A stretch of DNA of 64,000 bases, taken from positions 1 to 64,000 of the forward strand of contig NZ_JAEAGR010000007.1 of NCBI RefSeq assembly GCF_015999265.1, given 5' to 3'. The stretch is from Mobilitalea sibirica. Lineage in GTDB: Bacteria > Bacillota > Clostridia > Lachnospirales > Lachnospiraceae. Positions 54,736 to 62,984 of the stretch are shown piece after piece; positions within the stretch are counted from its first letter, which is position 1, and each line of letters opens with the position of its first letter. Made by a program: the position numbers and the translations under genes. Under the pieces are notes generated by a model. It was not told the DNA's origin and did not search any database. It saw only the letters and a program-made list of their open reading frames with translations.

Positions 54736-57660
54736 TTATCTCATATAACCACAATCATTACAATATCTATCTGTACTACTACTATAAATGTGGCTGTAAT
54801 CATAGACATAATACGAATAAGAGCAGTTATTACAACTTACCAATCTCTTCTCACAGGTTCCTGAGGTTGCCACATCTGTCCATGATCCATATGTATAACT
54901 ATGTCCCGGTGCTGTTCTGGAGTAACTGCAATCATTACATGTACTATCTGTACAACCGGAGTATATATGGCTGTAATCATAGATATAATACGAATAAGAG
55001 CAGTTATTACAGCTTACCAATCTCTTCTCACAGGTTCCTGAGGTTGCCACATCTGTCCATGATCCATATGTATAGCTATGTCCGGGTGCTGTTCTGGTGT
55101 AACTACAATCATTACATGTACTATCTGTACAGCCAGAGTATGCATGGCTGTAATCATAGACATAATACGAATAAGAGCAGTTATTACAGCTTACCAATCT
55201 CTTCTCACAGGTTCCTGAGGTTGTTACATCCGTCCATGACCCATATGAATAACTATGTCCCGGTGCTGTTCTGGTGTAACTGCAATCATTACATGTACTA
55301 TCTGTACAGCCAGAGTATGCATGGCTGTAATCATAGACATAATACGAATAAGAGCAGTTATTACAGCTTACCAATCTCTTCTCACAGGTTCCTGAGGTTG
55401 CTACATCTGTCCATGACCCATATGAATAACTATGTCCCGGTGCTGTTCTAGAGTAACTACAATCATTACAGATACTATCTGTACAGTCTGAGTATGCGTG
55501 GCTGTAATCATAAACATAATACGAATAAGAGCAGTTATTACAGCTTACCAATCTCTTTTCGCAGGTTCCTGAGGTTGTTACATCTGTCCATGACCCATAC
55601 GTATAACTATGACCTGGTGAAGTTCTTGTATAAGTGCAATCATTGCAAGTGCTATCTGTGCAATCAGTATAAGCGTGGGTATAATCATAGGCATAGTAAG
55701 AATATGTACAATTATTACAACTTATTAATCTTCTCTCACAGGTTCCATCTGTAGCCACATCCAGCCATGATCCATATGTATAACTATGACCTGGTGCCGT
55801 CCTAGTATAACTACAATCATTACACACACTATCCGTACAACCAGAATATGCATGGCTATAATCATATACATAATAGGAATAAGTGCAATTATCACAACTA
55901 ATTAATCTCTTTTCACATGTCCCATCCGTAGCTACATCTGTCCATGACCCATATGTATAGCTATGCCCGGGAGCTGTTCTTGTGTAACCACAGTCATTAC
56001 AAGAACTGTCTGTACAATCTGAATATGCATGGATATAATCATATACATAATATGAATATGTACAATTTTTACAACTCAACAATCTTTTTTCACATGTTCC
56101 TGCAGTTGCTACATCTGTCCACAAGCCATAGCTGTAACTGTGTCCTGGAGCCGTTCTTGTAAAACTACACTTATTACAGTCAGTATCCAAACAATCATTA
56201 TAGCTATGCGATACGGTTGTTGTTCTTATAGCCATACAATCATTACATTCAGGATCACAGCCGTAATCATAGGAATGAGATTTTGTAGCAACATATCCGC
56301 ATGTACTACAGGTGCGTTCACACTTATTTAAAGTTGTATTAGATGTCCAACCTCCATAGGTATGTGTAGTATCAGTATTAACTAACATACGAAAAGTACA
56401 GTTGTTACATTTATCATAAAATTCTCTACAAACAGTACTGGTAGCAGGGTACACAATCTCTACTACAATTTCATGGTTTGGAGCTTCTCTAGCCCAATTA
56501 CACTTTTTGCAATTAATAGTAGTACAGCTATCAGTAAAATCATGAGAACTTATAATGTCTTCTTTGTTTTGATGGCATTTAGAACATGCCTTTATAGCTT
56601 TATAACATTGATTTTCAGTAGAAATTAGTTCTTCAGATACCAAGCTCCAATTATGTGTAAATGGAAAACACCATGATGTACCTGTATAACCGCAGTCTAT
56701 ACATTTATTATTACTATCTAATAAATGTGATGTGTCATTATATGTAAAAGAATGACCGCTAGCACAGGAATATGTTATCTTACTACAAATATTTTCACTG
56801 GCTACTTTTATTGATGAACCAGATATAAATGGAGATGTACATCGATTAACTATAATCAACCCACATTCTGAGCAGTTTATTTGGTGTCCTGAGCTACCTA
56901 CATAATATCCTACTTCAACTGGGTTATGATTTTCTCTTTGAAATCCGTCACAGATAGTACAAACTTCTTTATGATAAACACCTGAATCTTGGTGTGTAGT
57001 AAATGCATGATCGCTATTTCCGTGTAGTCCTGTTACTACTTTTGCTCCATTAATATCATATTTTGTTGGTCCAGTTGCTGATCCTCCAGAATAACCATAC
57101 ATAAGTATATCACTTCTAACATAGACATCATGTAAGCCTATCATATGACCTACTTCATGAGCCATTGTAACAGAATTTGCAGATCGGGTACTTGGCATTT
57201 GAGCTGCATTCATTACTATAACTCCGTTCGTATGGTGCCTATGATTACTGTCTCCACCCACTTCGGTGGAAGAACCACCTCTCCAATAAGCTATTGTTGA
57301 TGTATCAGCTCTATATTCAGCAGATACAATGTAAGGACTACTACTACTTTCAGTGAAACTTAAGGATGGAAGACTTGATGTCCACTTATTTATTCCGTCA
57401 GTAAATGCAGTATAAAGATATGTACTGGCTTGTACACCATTAACATCTGTAGTATTTATAAATGTAGCATCATCAAAGCAATAGGTAAAACTTGTATTTT
57501 TATTATGAGACCCAAATGAATACTCTTTAATAACCCATCCCGTATCGGAATCGGTATAAAGTACATTGGTTAACTCTGGATGAGCAAATGCATATTTAAC
57601 GGGATATATAAAAAATATTAGAGTTAACAAAATGGTTGCCCATTTCTTAATCATTCTCAT
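54736..57660 (-). CDS. secreted metzincin metalloprotease with eight Cys-rich repeats
   Basis: About 974 residues from ATG 57660, with AAGGAG seven bases upstream; the frame is open to 57687. A signal peptide (about 1-26, ending AFA-HPE) precedes a protease domain (about 28-215). Its zinc motif is HEVGHMIGLHD (His168, Glu169, His172, Asp178), followed by a methionine in SDILMYG (Met187) as the Met-turn. This is the HExxHxxGxxD form of matrixin/snapalysin-like enzymes. Residues 230-506 hold degenerate CxxC units. Residues 507-974 hold eight 59-residue repeats, each with CxxC pairs and HSYxYGSWTDV. The CxxC pairs could bind zinc or form disulfides. It is in one operon with the genes on both sides. 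The proteolytic target is unknown. Confidence 0.82.
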   Translation of the reverse strand: MRMIKKWATILLTLIFFIYPVKYAFAHPELTNVLYTDSDTGWVIKEYSFGSHNKNTSFTYCFDDATFINTTDVNGVQASTYLYTAFTDGINKWTSSLPSLSFTESSSSPYIVSAEYRADTSTIAYWRGGSSTEVGGDSNHRHHTNGVIVMNAAQMPSTRSANSVTMAHEVGHMIGLHDVYVRSDILMYGYSGGSATGPTKYDINGAKVVTGLHGNSDHAFTTHQDSGVYHKEVCTICDGFQRENHNPVEVGYYVGSSGHQINCSECGLIIVNRCTSPFISGSSIKVASENICSKITYSCASGHSFTYNDTSHLLDSNNKCIDCGYTGTSWCFPFTHNWSLVSEELISTENQCYKAIKACSKCHQNKEDIISSHDFTDSCTTINCKKCNWAREAPNHEIVVEIVYPATSTVCREFYDKCNNCTFRMLVNTDTTHTYGGWTSNTTLNKCERTCSTCGYVATKSHSYDYGCDPECNDCMAIRTTTVSHSYNDCLDTDCNKCSFTRTAPGHSYSYGLWTDVATAGTCEKRLLSCKNCTYSYYVYDYIHAYSDCTDSSCNDCGYTRTAPGHSYTYGSWTDVATDGTCEKRLISCDNCTYSYYVYDYSHAYSGCTDSVCNDCSYTRTAPGHSYTYGSWLDVATDGTCERRLISCNNCTYSYYAYDYTHAYTDCTDSTCNDCTYTRTSPGHSYTYGSWTDVTTSGTCEKRLVSCNNCSYSYYVYDYSHAYSDCTDSICNDCSYSRTAPGHSYSYGSWTDVATSGTCEKRLVSCNNCSYSYYVYDYSHAYSGCTDSTCNDCSYTRTAPGHSYSYGSWTDVTTSGTCEKRLVSCNNCSYSYYVYDYSHAYSGCTDSTCNDCSYTRTAPGHSYTYGSWTDVATSGTCEKRLVSCNNCSYSYYIYDYSHIYSGCTDSTCNDCSYSRTAPGHSYTYGSWTDVATSGTCEKRLVSCNNCSYSYYVYDYSHIYSSSTDRYCNDCGYMR
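54739..56142 (-). repeat. array of eight 177-bp coding repeats
   Basis: In-frame tandem DNA repeats within the metalloprotease gene encode eight copies of a 59-residue unit; the last is four residues short, has lost its fourth cysteine (SSSTD for SGCTD) and ends the protein. The copies nearest the gene end (54739 to about 55600) are nearly identical at DNA level. Those nearer the protease domain are more diverged, so the array seems to have expanded recently from its 3-prime side. Confidence 0.85.
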
Positions 57661-57676
57661 TACTATTCTCCTTCCA

Positions 57677-58393
57677 TCATTTAACATCTGTAGAATTTTT
57701 TTGATCTTTTAATAAAGCAACCAAATCAGTTTTTGTTATTTTTTGTGAATAAGCAACCGGGTTTTCCGGATTAGTAGTAACTACATCCTTTTTATCCATT
57801 TTATAGTATTTCTCATTATTAGGTATCGGTAGAGCTATTCCTCTTTTATATAAGAATTCCCCATCCTTTTCTTTTACAATATCATAAACACTTTCTTTCC
57901 CTAGATATGCCCCCCAATAACCATCTGTTTTTTTATTTTGTATTAGGAACATAACATATTCTTGATCAATTCCAAGTAGAGGATCCCCTTTCATTTGCCA
58001 TTCCTCGTTACCAAATTGTGAAATTATAATACTTTCATCTAATGTTTTATTTTTTGAAAAATCATAGGTAATTAGAGCTTCATAATATGACCATGAAAGA
58101 TAGTCATATTTACCCACCCCTTTAATTTCATCATATTCATCCACATCAAGCTTTCTTATTATTTTTAATCGAACTGGTCTTGTCTTATGTTTTAGAATAT
58201 CCTGTGCAGATACTTCAATTTCTTGTGCTTCAATAAAACCTTGAAATTTTTTACTACTCGTAGCATGTGTCTCATTATCTACTATCTGGGGTAAAAAATA
58301 ACTAGCTACTACTAGTAATAACACTACTGCCACTACTGACGTTATTATAAATATTACTTTTTTACTCTTTGGTATAAGTACTTTTTTTAACAT
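57677..58393 (-). CDS. membrane-anchored protein heading the metalloprotease operon
   Basis: 238 residues. A basic N-terminus and one helix (about 13-34, VIFIITSVVAVVLLLVVASYFL) put the remaining 200 residues outside the cell. That part has IEVSAQDILKHKTRPVRLKIIRKLDVDEYDEI, DPLLGIDQEYVMFLI and YWGAYLGKESVYDIV, probably beta-rich. I do not recognise the family. It starts behind TTAGGAGG, and its stop lies 16 bases before the metalloprotease ATG, with the protease's ribosome site between, indicating one transcript. It could be a receptor, chaperone or regulator for the protease, but nothing in the sequence proves this. Confidence 0.7.
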   Translation of the reverse strand: MLKKVLIPKSKKVIFIITSVVAVVLLLVVASYFLPQIVDNETHATSSKKFQGFIEAQEIEVSAQDILKHKTRPVRLKIIRKLDVDEYDEIKGVGKYDYLSWSYYEALITYDFSKNKTLDESIIISQFGNEEWQMKGDPLLGIDQEYVMFLIQNKKTDGYWGAYLGKESVYDIVKEKDGEFLYKRGIALPIPNNEKYYKMDKKDVVTTNPENPVAYSQKITKTDLVALLKDQKNSTDVK

Positions 58394-58831
58394 CAGCCAA
58401 CCTCCTAATAATTTTATGTTTCGTTATAAATATACTATTTTCGTATATTTGATTTAATAATATCATACTATATATAATGTCAATATTTTCCTTTTCCAAC
58501 AAAATTGATACAATCGAAATAACAATCCAAAATAACAAAAAACTCAAAGCATTAGCCTTGAGTTATAAATTCAAAAAAATGTTTAGTTGTTTATATGTCT
58601 TTAAGATAATATTTATTTTGGTGCAATTAACAAGGCATGCTATCAGCGCAAACAGTTTATGGAGGCACCAGTGTGTAAACCCTAAAGCATATCACTTTAG
58701 TGCTTGCACTTAGGCTTTGGGTATGTCCATGGACATTTACTCCACAGGATGGTATCGTAAAATTCTTCTATCTATTCACAATATGCAGTGATACTATCTG
58801 AACTCCTTACATTTTAGCAGTATTACCAGGA
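58394..58831. other. intergenic region with weak hairpins
   Basis: 438 bases with no convincing gene. It holds the expected promoter zone of the metalloprotease operon (58394-58520), an imperfect stem CCCTAAAGC / GCTTTGGG with CACTTTAGTG inside (about 58679-58721), and a palindrome ATGTCCATGGACAT (about 58723-58736). The stretch 58620-58830 is less AT-rich than its surroundings, like the gene fragment beside it. Confidence 0.45.
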
Positions 58832-59116
58832 TTATTCTTCACCGATCTGCTTCAGATATTCCTCCTCCTTACAAGGAATTGTCACTGTAGTAGTGTCCAC
58901 CGCAACAAGGTCGCAAGAAAGATCACCAATCTCCCACGTACCACCATAGCAGTACAGTGTAAATCCGCAATAAAAAGTATCACCATTCAACTCGTATAGC
59001 GCAGTCCGGTAAGCGATATTCTCTGTTCCGTACCTATTGCACCTTTCTATTAACATCTTCAGGTACAGATCCGAGGTGACCCTTAATTTCACCTCCGGAT
59101 TAGAATCTTCTAACAA
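58832..59116 (-). pseudogene. orphan 3-prime gene fragment
   Basis: An open frame of about 94 codons begins only at a TTG without a clear ribosome site, just downstream of an in-frame stop. It reads VKLRVTSDLYLKMLIERCNRYGTENIAYRTALYELNG and continues to a normal-looking end, like the C-terminal part of a longer protein whose front is missing. Base use appears richer in G and C than the neighbouring genes, suggesting acquired DNA. Not recognised. It could alternatively be a short real gene starting inside. Confidence 0.45.
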
Positions 59117-59178
59117 GCAGTCTTAGATCATATTCTCGATTATCTTTACCTCTCTTTTGATAGTTAACTTATCCCTGG

Positions 59179-59230
59179 ACTATAGTAATGTAAGCTCTTT
59201 TGTCTCTTTTCCTAACATACTTAAAAATTG
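59179..59230 (-). repeat. 52-base duplicated segment, copy B
   Basis: It matches 53270-53321 (see there). It lies just after the GNAT and membrane-protein genes on the minus strand, the same order as the relic GNAT and copy A. The reading QFLSMLGKETKELTLL-stop continues in frame from the codons after the stop of the gene at 59264. Confidence 0.65.
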
Positions 59231-59263
59231 AATACAATAATGATGATGGGTTGTCTGCAATTA

Positions 59264-59713
59264 TTACTCTTCGGCAACACTAATAACTACATCTTTAACA
59301 CGTTTACCATTTAGATAAATCTCTACGTTATACTCATTTTTACCATTACTCGAAGGAAGAAAGCCCGGAAAATCATTTACAGTAAATAATCTATCCTTTC
59401 TCTCTCCGGATTTTTCTTCGTCATATATAACAATAAATACACCATCACTTTCATACATCTCAAGTCGCTTATATGGCTTATAATTATCAAATGCTAATAT
59501 CACTTCATTTGAAATGTGCCCCCATAGATATGTAATTTCAACCCCTTCGTCAATACGGTTTCCAACATTATAATTTGTATTATCATTATAATTAATCATT
59601 CGAGCATTATCTGATATTTGCGGATAGCGCACTCTGTTATTCATATATATAAAATATGTAAGCAATACACTAAGTAATATAATGCTTATGCCGAAGAAAA
59701 CCACTTTTTTCAA
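59264..59713 (-). CDS. small membrane-anchored protein, unknown
   Basis: About 149 residues from TTG 59713 behind GGGAGGG, a very strong ribosome site; the open frame extends to 59785, overlapping the upstream gene. One N-terminal helix (VVFFGISIILLSVLLTYFIYM) is followed by an extracytoplasmic domain with YLWGHISNEVILAFDNYKPYKRLEMYESDGVFIVIYDEE. No family recognised. It begins 16 bases after the GNAT gene ends and is probably co-transcribed with it. Confidence 0.6.
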   Translation of the reverse strand: MKKVVFFGISIILLSVLLTYFIYMNNRVRYPQISDNARMINYNDNTNYNVGNRIDEGVEITYLWGHISNEVILAFDNYKPYKRLEMYESDGVFIVIYDEEKSGERKDRLFTVNDFPGFLPSSNGKNEYNVEIYLNGKRVKDVVISVAEE

Positions 59714-59729
59714 TAGAATCCCTCCCAAT

Positions 59730-60170
59730 TCACGTGTTGATACAAAATATTTGTTCCTCGTTACCCCAGTAATCTTTCTTATCATCTATTTTAGTAAATC
59801 CATACTTTTCATAAAGGCCTTTCTCACCGCTCACAAGATACACCTTACTAAATCCAATATTCTTAGCATAAGCGAGAGCAGCCTTTATCATATGTTCACT
59901 AATGCGCTTACCACGATATTCTTCTCCAACAAACACATGGCTTATATATGGTGTATAACTTACATCGGGAATACAATCCGTTTCTACCAAAGAACAGTAC
60001 CCCATAAGATTTACTCCTTCTACTGCTATAAACACTCTTTCCCAATCAGAAAAATCGTTGTTTAGCATTTTCTTAGCAAGAAACGGTCCTGCTTTCCAAG
60101 AACAGTTATTTGCGTACTGAATGGCCTGATTCCATAATTCATCTGTAGCTTGTATCGCTTTAATTTCCAT
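59730..60170 (-). CDS. GNAT family N-acetyltransferase
   Basis: This 146-residue GNAT has the acetyl-CoA loop in SHVFVGEEYRGKRISEHMIKAALAYA (R-G-K-R-I variant of R/Q-x-x-G-x-G/A) and the C-terminal FSKVYLVSGEKGLYEKYGFTKIDD. It is intact and begins MEIKAIQATDELWNQAIQYANNCSWKAGPFLAKKM. A decayed relative of its first 35 codons lies at 53365-53460. The substrate is unknown. Confidence 0.87.
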   Translation of the reverse strand: MEIKAIQATDELWNQAIQYANNCSWKAGPFLAKKMLNNDFSDWERVFIAVEGVNLMGYCSLVETDCIPDVSYTPYISHVFVGEEYRGKRISEHMIKAALAYAKNIGFSKVYLVSGEKGLYEKYGFTKIDDKKDYWGNEEQIFCINT

Positions 60171-60197
60171 AATAATTCCCTTCTATTTATATAATGT

Positions 60198-60956
60198 CTA
60201 AAGCTTGTAACCTATAAAATGAATATTTGATCCCTTTTCTATTATCTCAATATTAATGAAACCTGCTTCCTTTAACAAATCTACAAATACAGCACTTTTA
60301 ATAGGATAATAATCCGATACTTCTACTTCCATGCTTTTCTCACCCGATGTTTTGTCTTCAACCAGATATACAACATTAAATCTAATAATATCATCCAGAT
60401 AATCAAAAACATAAAGAATGCTAACTATTTTTTCATCTTTTTCATCATGAATCCTCATAGGTAGAAACTTAGGTTTATTAATAAGCATATCATCATAGTT
60501 TCTAATATCAAAAACTGCAAGCCCTCCATTATTTAAACAATTATATATGTTTGTAAAAGCATCCAGTATATCACAATTTCTATGTAAATGTGGAATAGAG
60601 TTACCAAAACTTATTACTGCATCGAAAGAACCATTCATCTTACTTTGTATATCTCTAAAATCCGCCTGTATAAAATGTATATCTTTAATTCCGTCTTTTT
60701 CAGCATTTTTCCTTGCTATTTCAAGCATTTTATTACTGATGTCACTGCCGGTAACATGAAATCCTTCTTTAGCTAAGCCAATTGCTTGAAGACCTGTTCC
60801 ACAAGAACAATCAAGAACTGTCCGAACTTTATTTATATGTAATAATGGAATCAATTCTTGCATTTGCCTTTTCATAGCATTATCCCACGAAGAAAAAAAC
60901 CAATGATATTTGTCTGCTATTCTTTCATAGAAACTCTCAGTTTGGTGATTACCCAT
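60198..60956 (-). CDS. class I SAM-dependent methyltransferase
   Basis: This 252-residue protein starts MGNHQTESFYERIADKYHWFFSSWDNAMKRQM. Motif I is VLDCSCGTGLQAIGLAKEG, then VTGSDISNKMLEIARKNA, IHFIQADFRD and AVISFGNSIPHL. The layout matches glycine/sarcosine N-methyltransferase-like small-molecule enzymes, but the substrate is not certain. It has its own ribosome site (TTGGAGG). A short upstream reading frame overlaps its start in another frame. Confidence 0.88.
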   Translation of the reverse strand: MGNHQTESFYERIADKYHWFFSSWDNAMKRQMQELIPLLHINKVRTVLDCSCGTGLQAIGLAKEGFHVTGSDISNKMLEIARKNAEKDGIKDIHFIQADFRDIQSKMNGSFDAVISFGNSIPHLHRNCDILDAFTNIYNCLNNGGLAVFDIRNYDDMLINKPKFLPMRIHDEKDEKIVSILYVFDYLDDIIRFNVVYLVEDKTSGEKSMEVEVSDYYPIKSAVFVDLLKEAGFINIEIIEKGSNIHFIGYKL

Positions 60957-61018
60957 GAAAATACCTCCAATATTTTTATATTATTTAGAATATTAATATC
61001 ACTAATATCGCTTTCCAA
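60917..61018 (-). CDS. possible 33-codon leader peptide before the methyltransferase
   Basis: TTG 61018 stands eight bases after a perfect AGGAGGTGG and opens a 33-codon frame (MESDISDINILNNIKILEVF and on) that ends 40 bases inside the methyltransferase gene in another frame. The strong ribosome site has no other evident use. It may be a translated leader that controls access to the methyltransferase start, or a chance frame. Confidence 0.35.
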   Translation of the reverse strand: MESDISDINILNNIKILEVFSWVITKLRVSMKE

Positions 61019-61054
61019 TTGTAACCACCTCCTATAATATATTAACTCATTATA

Positions 61055-61080
61055 TATTAAACGCGCACGGATGCGCGATA
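61055..61080 (-). terminator. weak hairpin after the ProB-like gene
   Basis: CGCGC (61062-61066) and GCGCG (61073-61077) pair around ACGGAT in otherwise AT-rich sequence. On the minus strand TTTAATATATAAT follows, a poor T run. It lies ten bases past the kinase stop. Confidence 0.4.
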
Positions 61081-61089
61081 TTTTAATTT

Positions 61090-61917
61090 TCATCCTACTC
61101 TGAATATTGTTCTTTCTACATTCCCTAATAACAAATCTTTAATTTTATATTTTGCATGTCCAATAATAACTGTAGTCCCGTTTTTGATTGGCTCAGATAT
61201 ATATTCTAATTTAGCTCTCATGCCATTTGCACCTTGCCTACTTGCACCGGAACAACATCTTTTCAGTTCATTTATATTATCAATCAGTTCATAAACATTT
61301 TTTCCAATAACTTCTTTTACTAAAGAGGTTTCATCTTGTGGGTCTTCCAGTAATCCTATGGATGAAGTTAATATTAACAAATATTTTGCCTTGACTAAGG
61401 ATGCTATCTCAGATGCGGTCTCATCGTTATCAATACACTCTACAACCTTTTCTTGTTGCTTGCGTAGGCTAAACAATTCCATTTTTCTTGTTTCCTCATT
61501 ACTTACAGAATCATTATAATTGACAATAGGTATTGCATTTTGTTTTACACAATCAAGCAATAATTTCTTGATGAATTTGCTTTTTTCAGGCTCATTAAAG
61601 TGCTGATGCTCAACCAAAACCTGCCTAACTGAATATGACGGATTTACAAACTTCCGATAATTCTCCATTAAAATACTCTGCCCTTGAGCTGCATAACACG
61701 CATTCACTTCTCCTTGAGCAGAATCAAGTATTTCCTTGCCCCCATTTCTTCTCATATAATCAATACGCCCTATCTCTACAGCTCCTGAACTTATCCATAT
61801 GAAACCAGGCTCCAGCTCAGCTCCTAATCTACTAAAAACATTATAGTCTATATCATAATCATCACGCCTTATTAATGCCATTGATCCGATCTTTCCAACT
61901 AACTCACAATCAAACAT
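61090..61917 (-). CDS. amino-acid kinase, glutamate 5-kinase-like
   Basis: About 275 residues from ATG 61917 behind GGAGGAAAG; the frame is open to 62001. It follows the ProB kinase fold: FIWISSGAVEIG, NACYAAQGQSILMENYRKF, VRQVLVEHQHF, IPIVNYNDSV, VKAKYLLILTSSIGL and GANGMRAKLEYI. ProB uses NENDTV for its glutamate site; here it is NYNDSV, and there is no C-terminal PUA domain. It is therefore probably a relative with another substrate. No proA or proC adjoins. Confidence 0.7.
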   Translation of the reverse strand: MFDCELVGKIGSMALIRRDDYDIDYNVFSRLGAELEPGFIWISSGAVEIGRIDYMRRNGGKEILDSAQGEVNACYAAQGQSILMENYRKFVNPSYSVRQVLVEHQHFNEPEKSKFIKKLLLDCVKQNAIPIVNYNDSVSNEETRKMELFSLRKQQEKVVECIDNDETASEIASLVKAKYLLILTSSIGLLEDPQDETSLVKEVIGKNVYELIDNINELKRCCSGASRQGANGMRAKLEYISEPIKNGTTVIIGHAKYKIKDLLLGNVERTIFRVG

Positions 61918-61972
61918 TTCTTTCCTCCAAAGGATTTTAGTATAAGTAATCATACAAATTGGAATTTGCATA

Positions 61973-62173
61973 TTATCGCTTTCTAATCTTATAGATAACA
62001 TTACCTCCGATTAGTAAAATCCATGCAAGAAATCCTACTCTGAATCCAATTATCCAAATACTTTCATATTCCAGTCCAAATATTAAATCAAATATTTTAA
62101 TCACAACAGTTCCACATAACGCTAAAGCGATAAGCAAAAGAATTGCTAACACAACATTTCTTATATTTACCAT
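61973..62173 (-). CDS. small membrane protein, unknown
   Basis: 66 residues with two hydrophobic helices (about 5-30 and 41-60) and the basic tail KIRKR, behind a good GGAGGAG site. No family recognised. It lies 55 bases before the ProB-like gene on the same strand. Confidence 0.65.
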   Translation of the reverse strand: MVNIRNVVLAILLLIALALCGTVVIKIFDLIFGLEYESIWIIGFRVGFLAWILLIGGNVIYKIRKR

Positions 62174-62339
62174 GTATAATCTCCTCCTTCCATTAAAAGA
62201 TGTTGTTATGTCTTTTTAAATTTTTCTATTCTCATAGAAACCTCATTAAAAAATTATATACTTTTACGCTACTCTTCAGGCTCTGGGTATATTTGGTAAC
62301 ACATTGTTGAAATACAGTAATAGCAACTATATAAAATTA

Positions 62340-62984
62340 TCAAATTAATTCTTGCACCTTTAAAATAAGTTGTTGCTTTTCTAACTCAAGACGTTTCATA
62401 CCTAAGTCAATGCTAATCAATTCTCTCAATTGCTTATCTAACCCTAACTTTCGTTCACATTCATCTTCTCCCAGTTCATTAAGTTGCACTAAAGAATTAT
62501 TGATATGTAACATTTCTGATGTCTCTTCTACTCCTGCATGTAAGTAATCATCTGTCATTAGTTCCTTTGGAAAAATTGCCTTTTCCGAATGCCAAATGAT
62601 AACTCTAAACTCCTTATTATTAAACTCTTTTTCAAATTCTTCAAGGATGTTAATTTGCTGTGGCGATAGATGGCCTGTACCTATTACTAAAACTTTAAAT
62701 TGGTTTCTTCTAATATTCTTGATTAATTTTTTACATCGAGTTTTAAAGAATTCTATGTCATCTAGAAAATTTCCTAGTAGCTTTTTGTTTACTACAGATT
62801 CTAGGCACCAGTACTCTTCTCCGTTTGCTTCTATCAACCCATCTGTTCCACAACAACATTGGTATTGGAGAGGAATATCCTTGTCATATGCAATTGTTTC
62901 AATTAATGTTGATTGCTCGGATGGAAAAATCCATGTATTGAGATATTCAATAAAATCTTTTTCGTTATAAATACCATCGTGCAT
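62340..62984 (-). CDS. creatininase-like protein
   Basis: About 214 residues from ATG 62984 (AGGAAAG upstream), overlapping the preceding small gene by about 20 bases. The FKVLVIGTGHLSPQQINILEEF and DDYLHAGVEETSEML segments resemble the creatininase family's central H-G-x-N and C-terminal HAGExETS motifs. The usual N-terminal EQHGPHLPL metal block is not recognisable, so metal binding and amidohydrolase activity are doubtful. The C-terminus is a Leu/Lys/Glu-rich helix. Confidence 0.5.
   Translation of the reverse strand: MHDGIYNEKDFIEYLNTWIFPSEQSTLIETIAYDKDIPLQYQCCCGTDGLIEANGEEYWCLESVVNKKLLGNFLDDIEFFKTRCKKLIKNIRRNQFKVLVIGTGHLSPQQINILEEFEKEFNNKEFRVIIWHSEKAIFPKELMTDDYLHAGVEETSEMLHINNSLVQLNELGEDECERKLGLDKQLRELISIDLGMKRLELEKQQLILKVQELI

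Noticed and set aside
54867-56331. Several plus-strand open frames rich in His/Tyr/Asn opposite the metalloprotease repeats
   Set aside because: They are mirror readings of the 177-bp repeat array; the minus frame has signal peptide, zinc motif and regular cysteines.
58477-58713. 78-codon plus-strand frame upstream of the metalloprotease operon
   Set aside because: No ribosome site and no recognisable protein pattern; it overlaps the likely promoter region and hairpins.
58666-58740. Possible fourth long-hairpin element
   Set aside because: Pairing is short and broken, and the CCTAAGTAC apex is absent.
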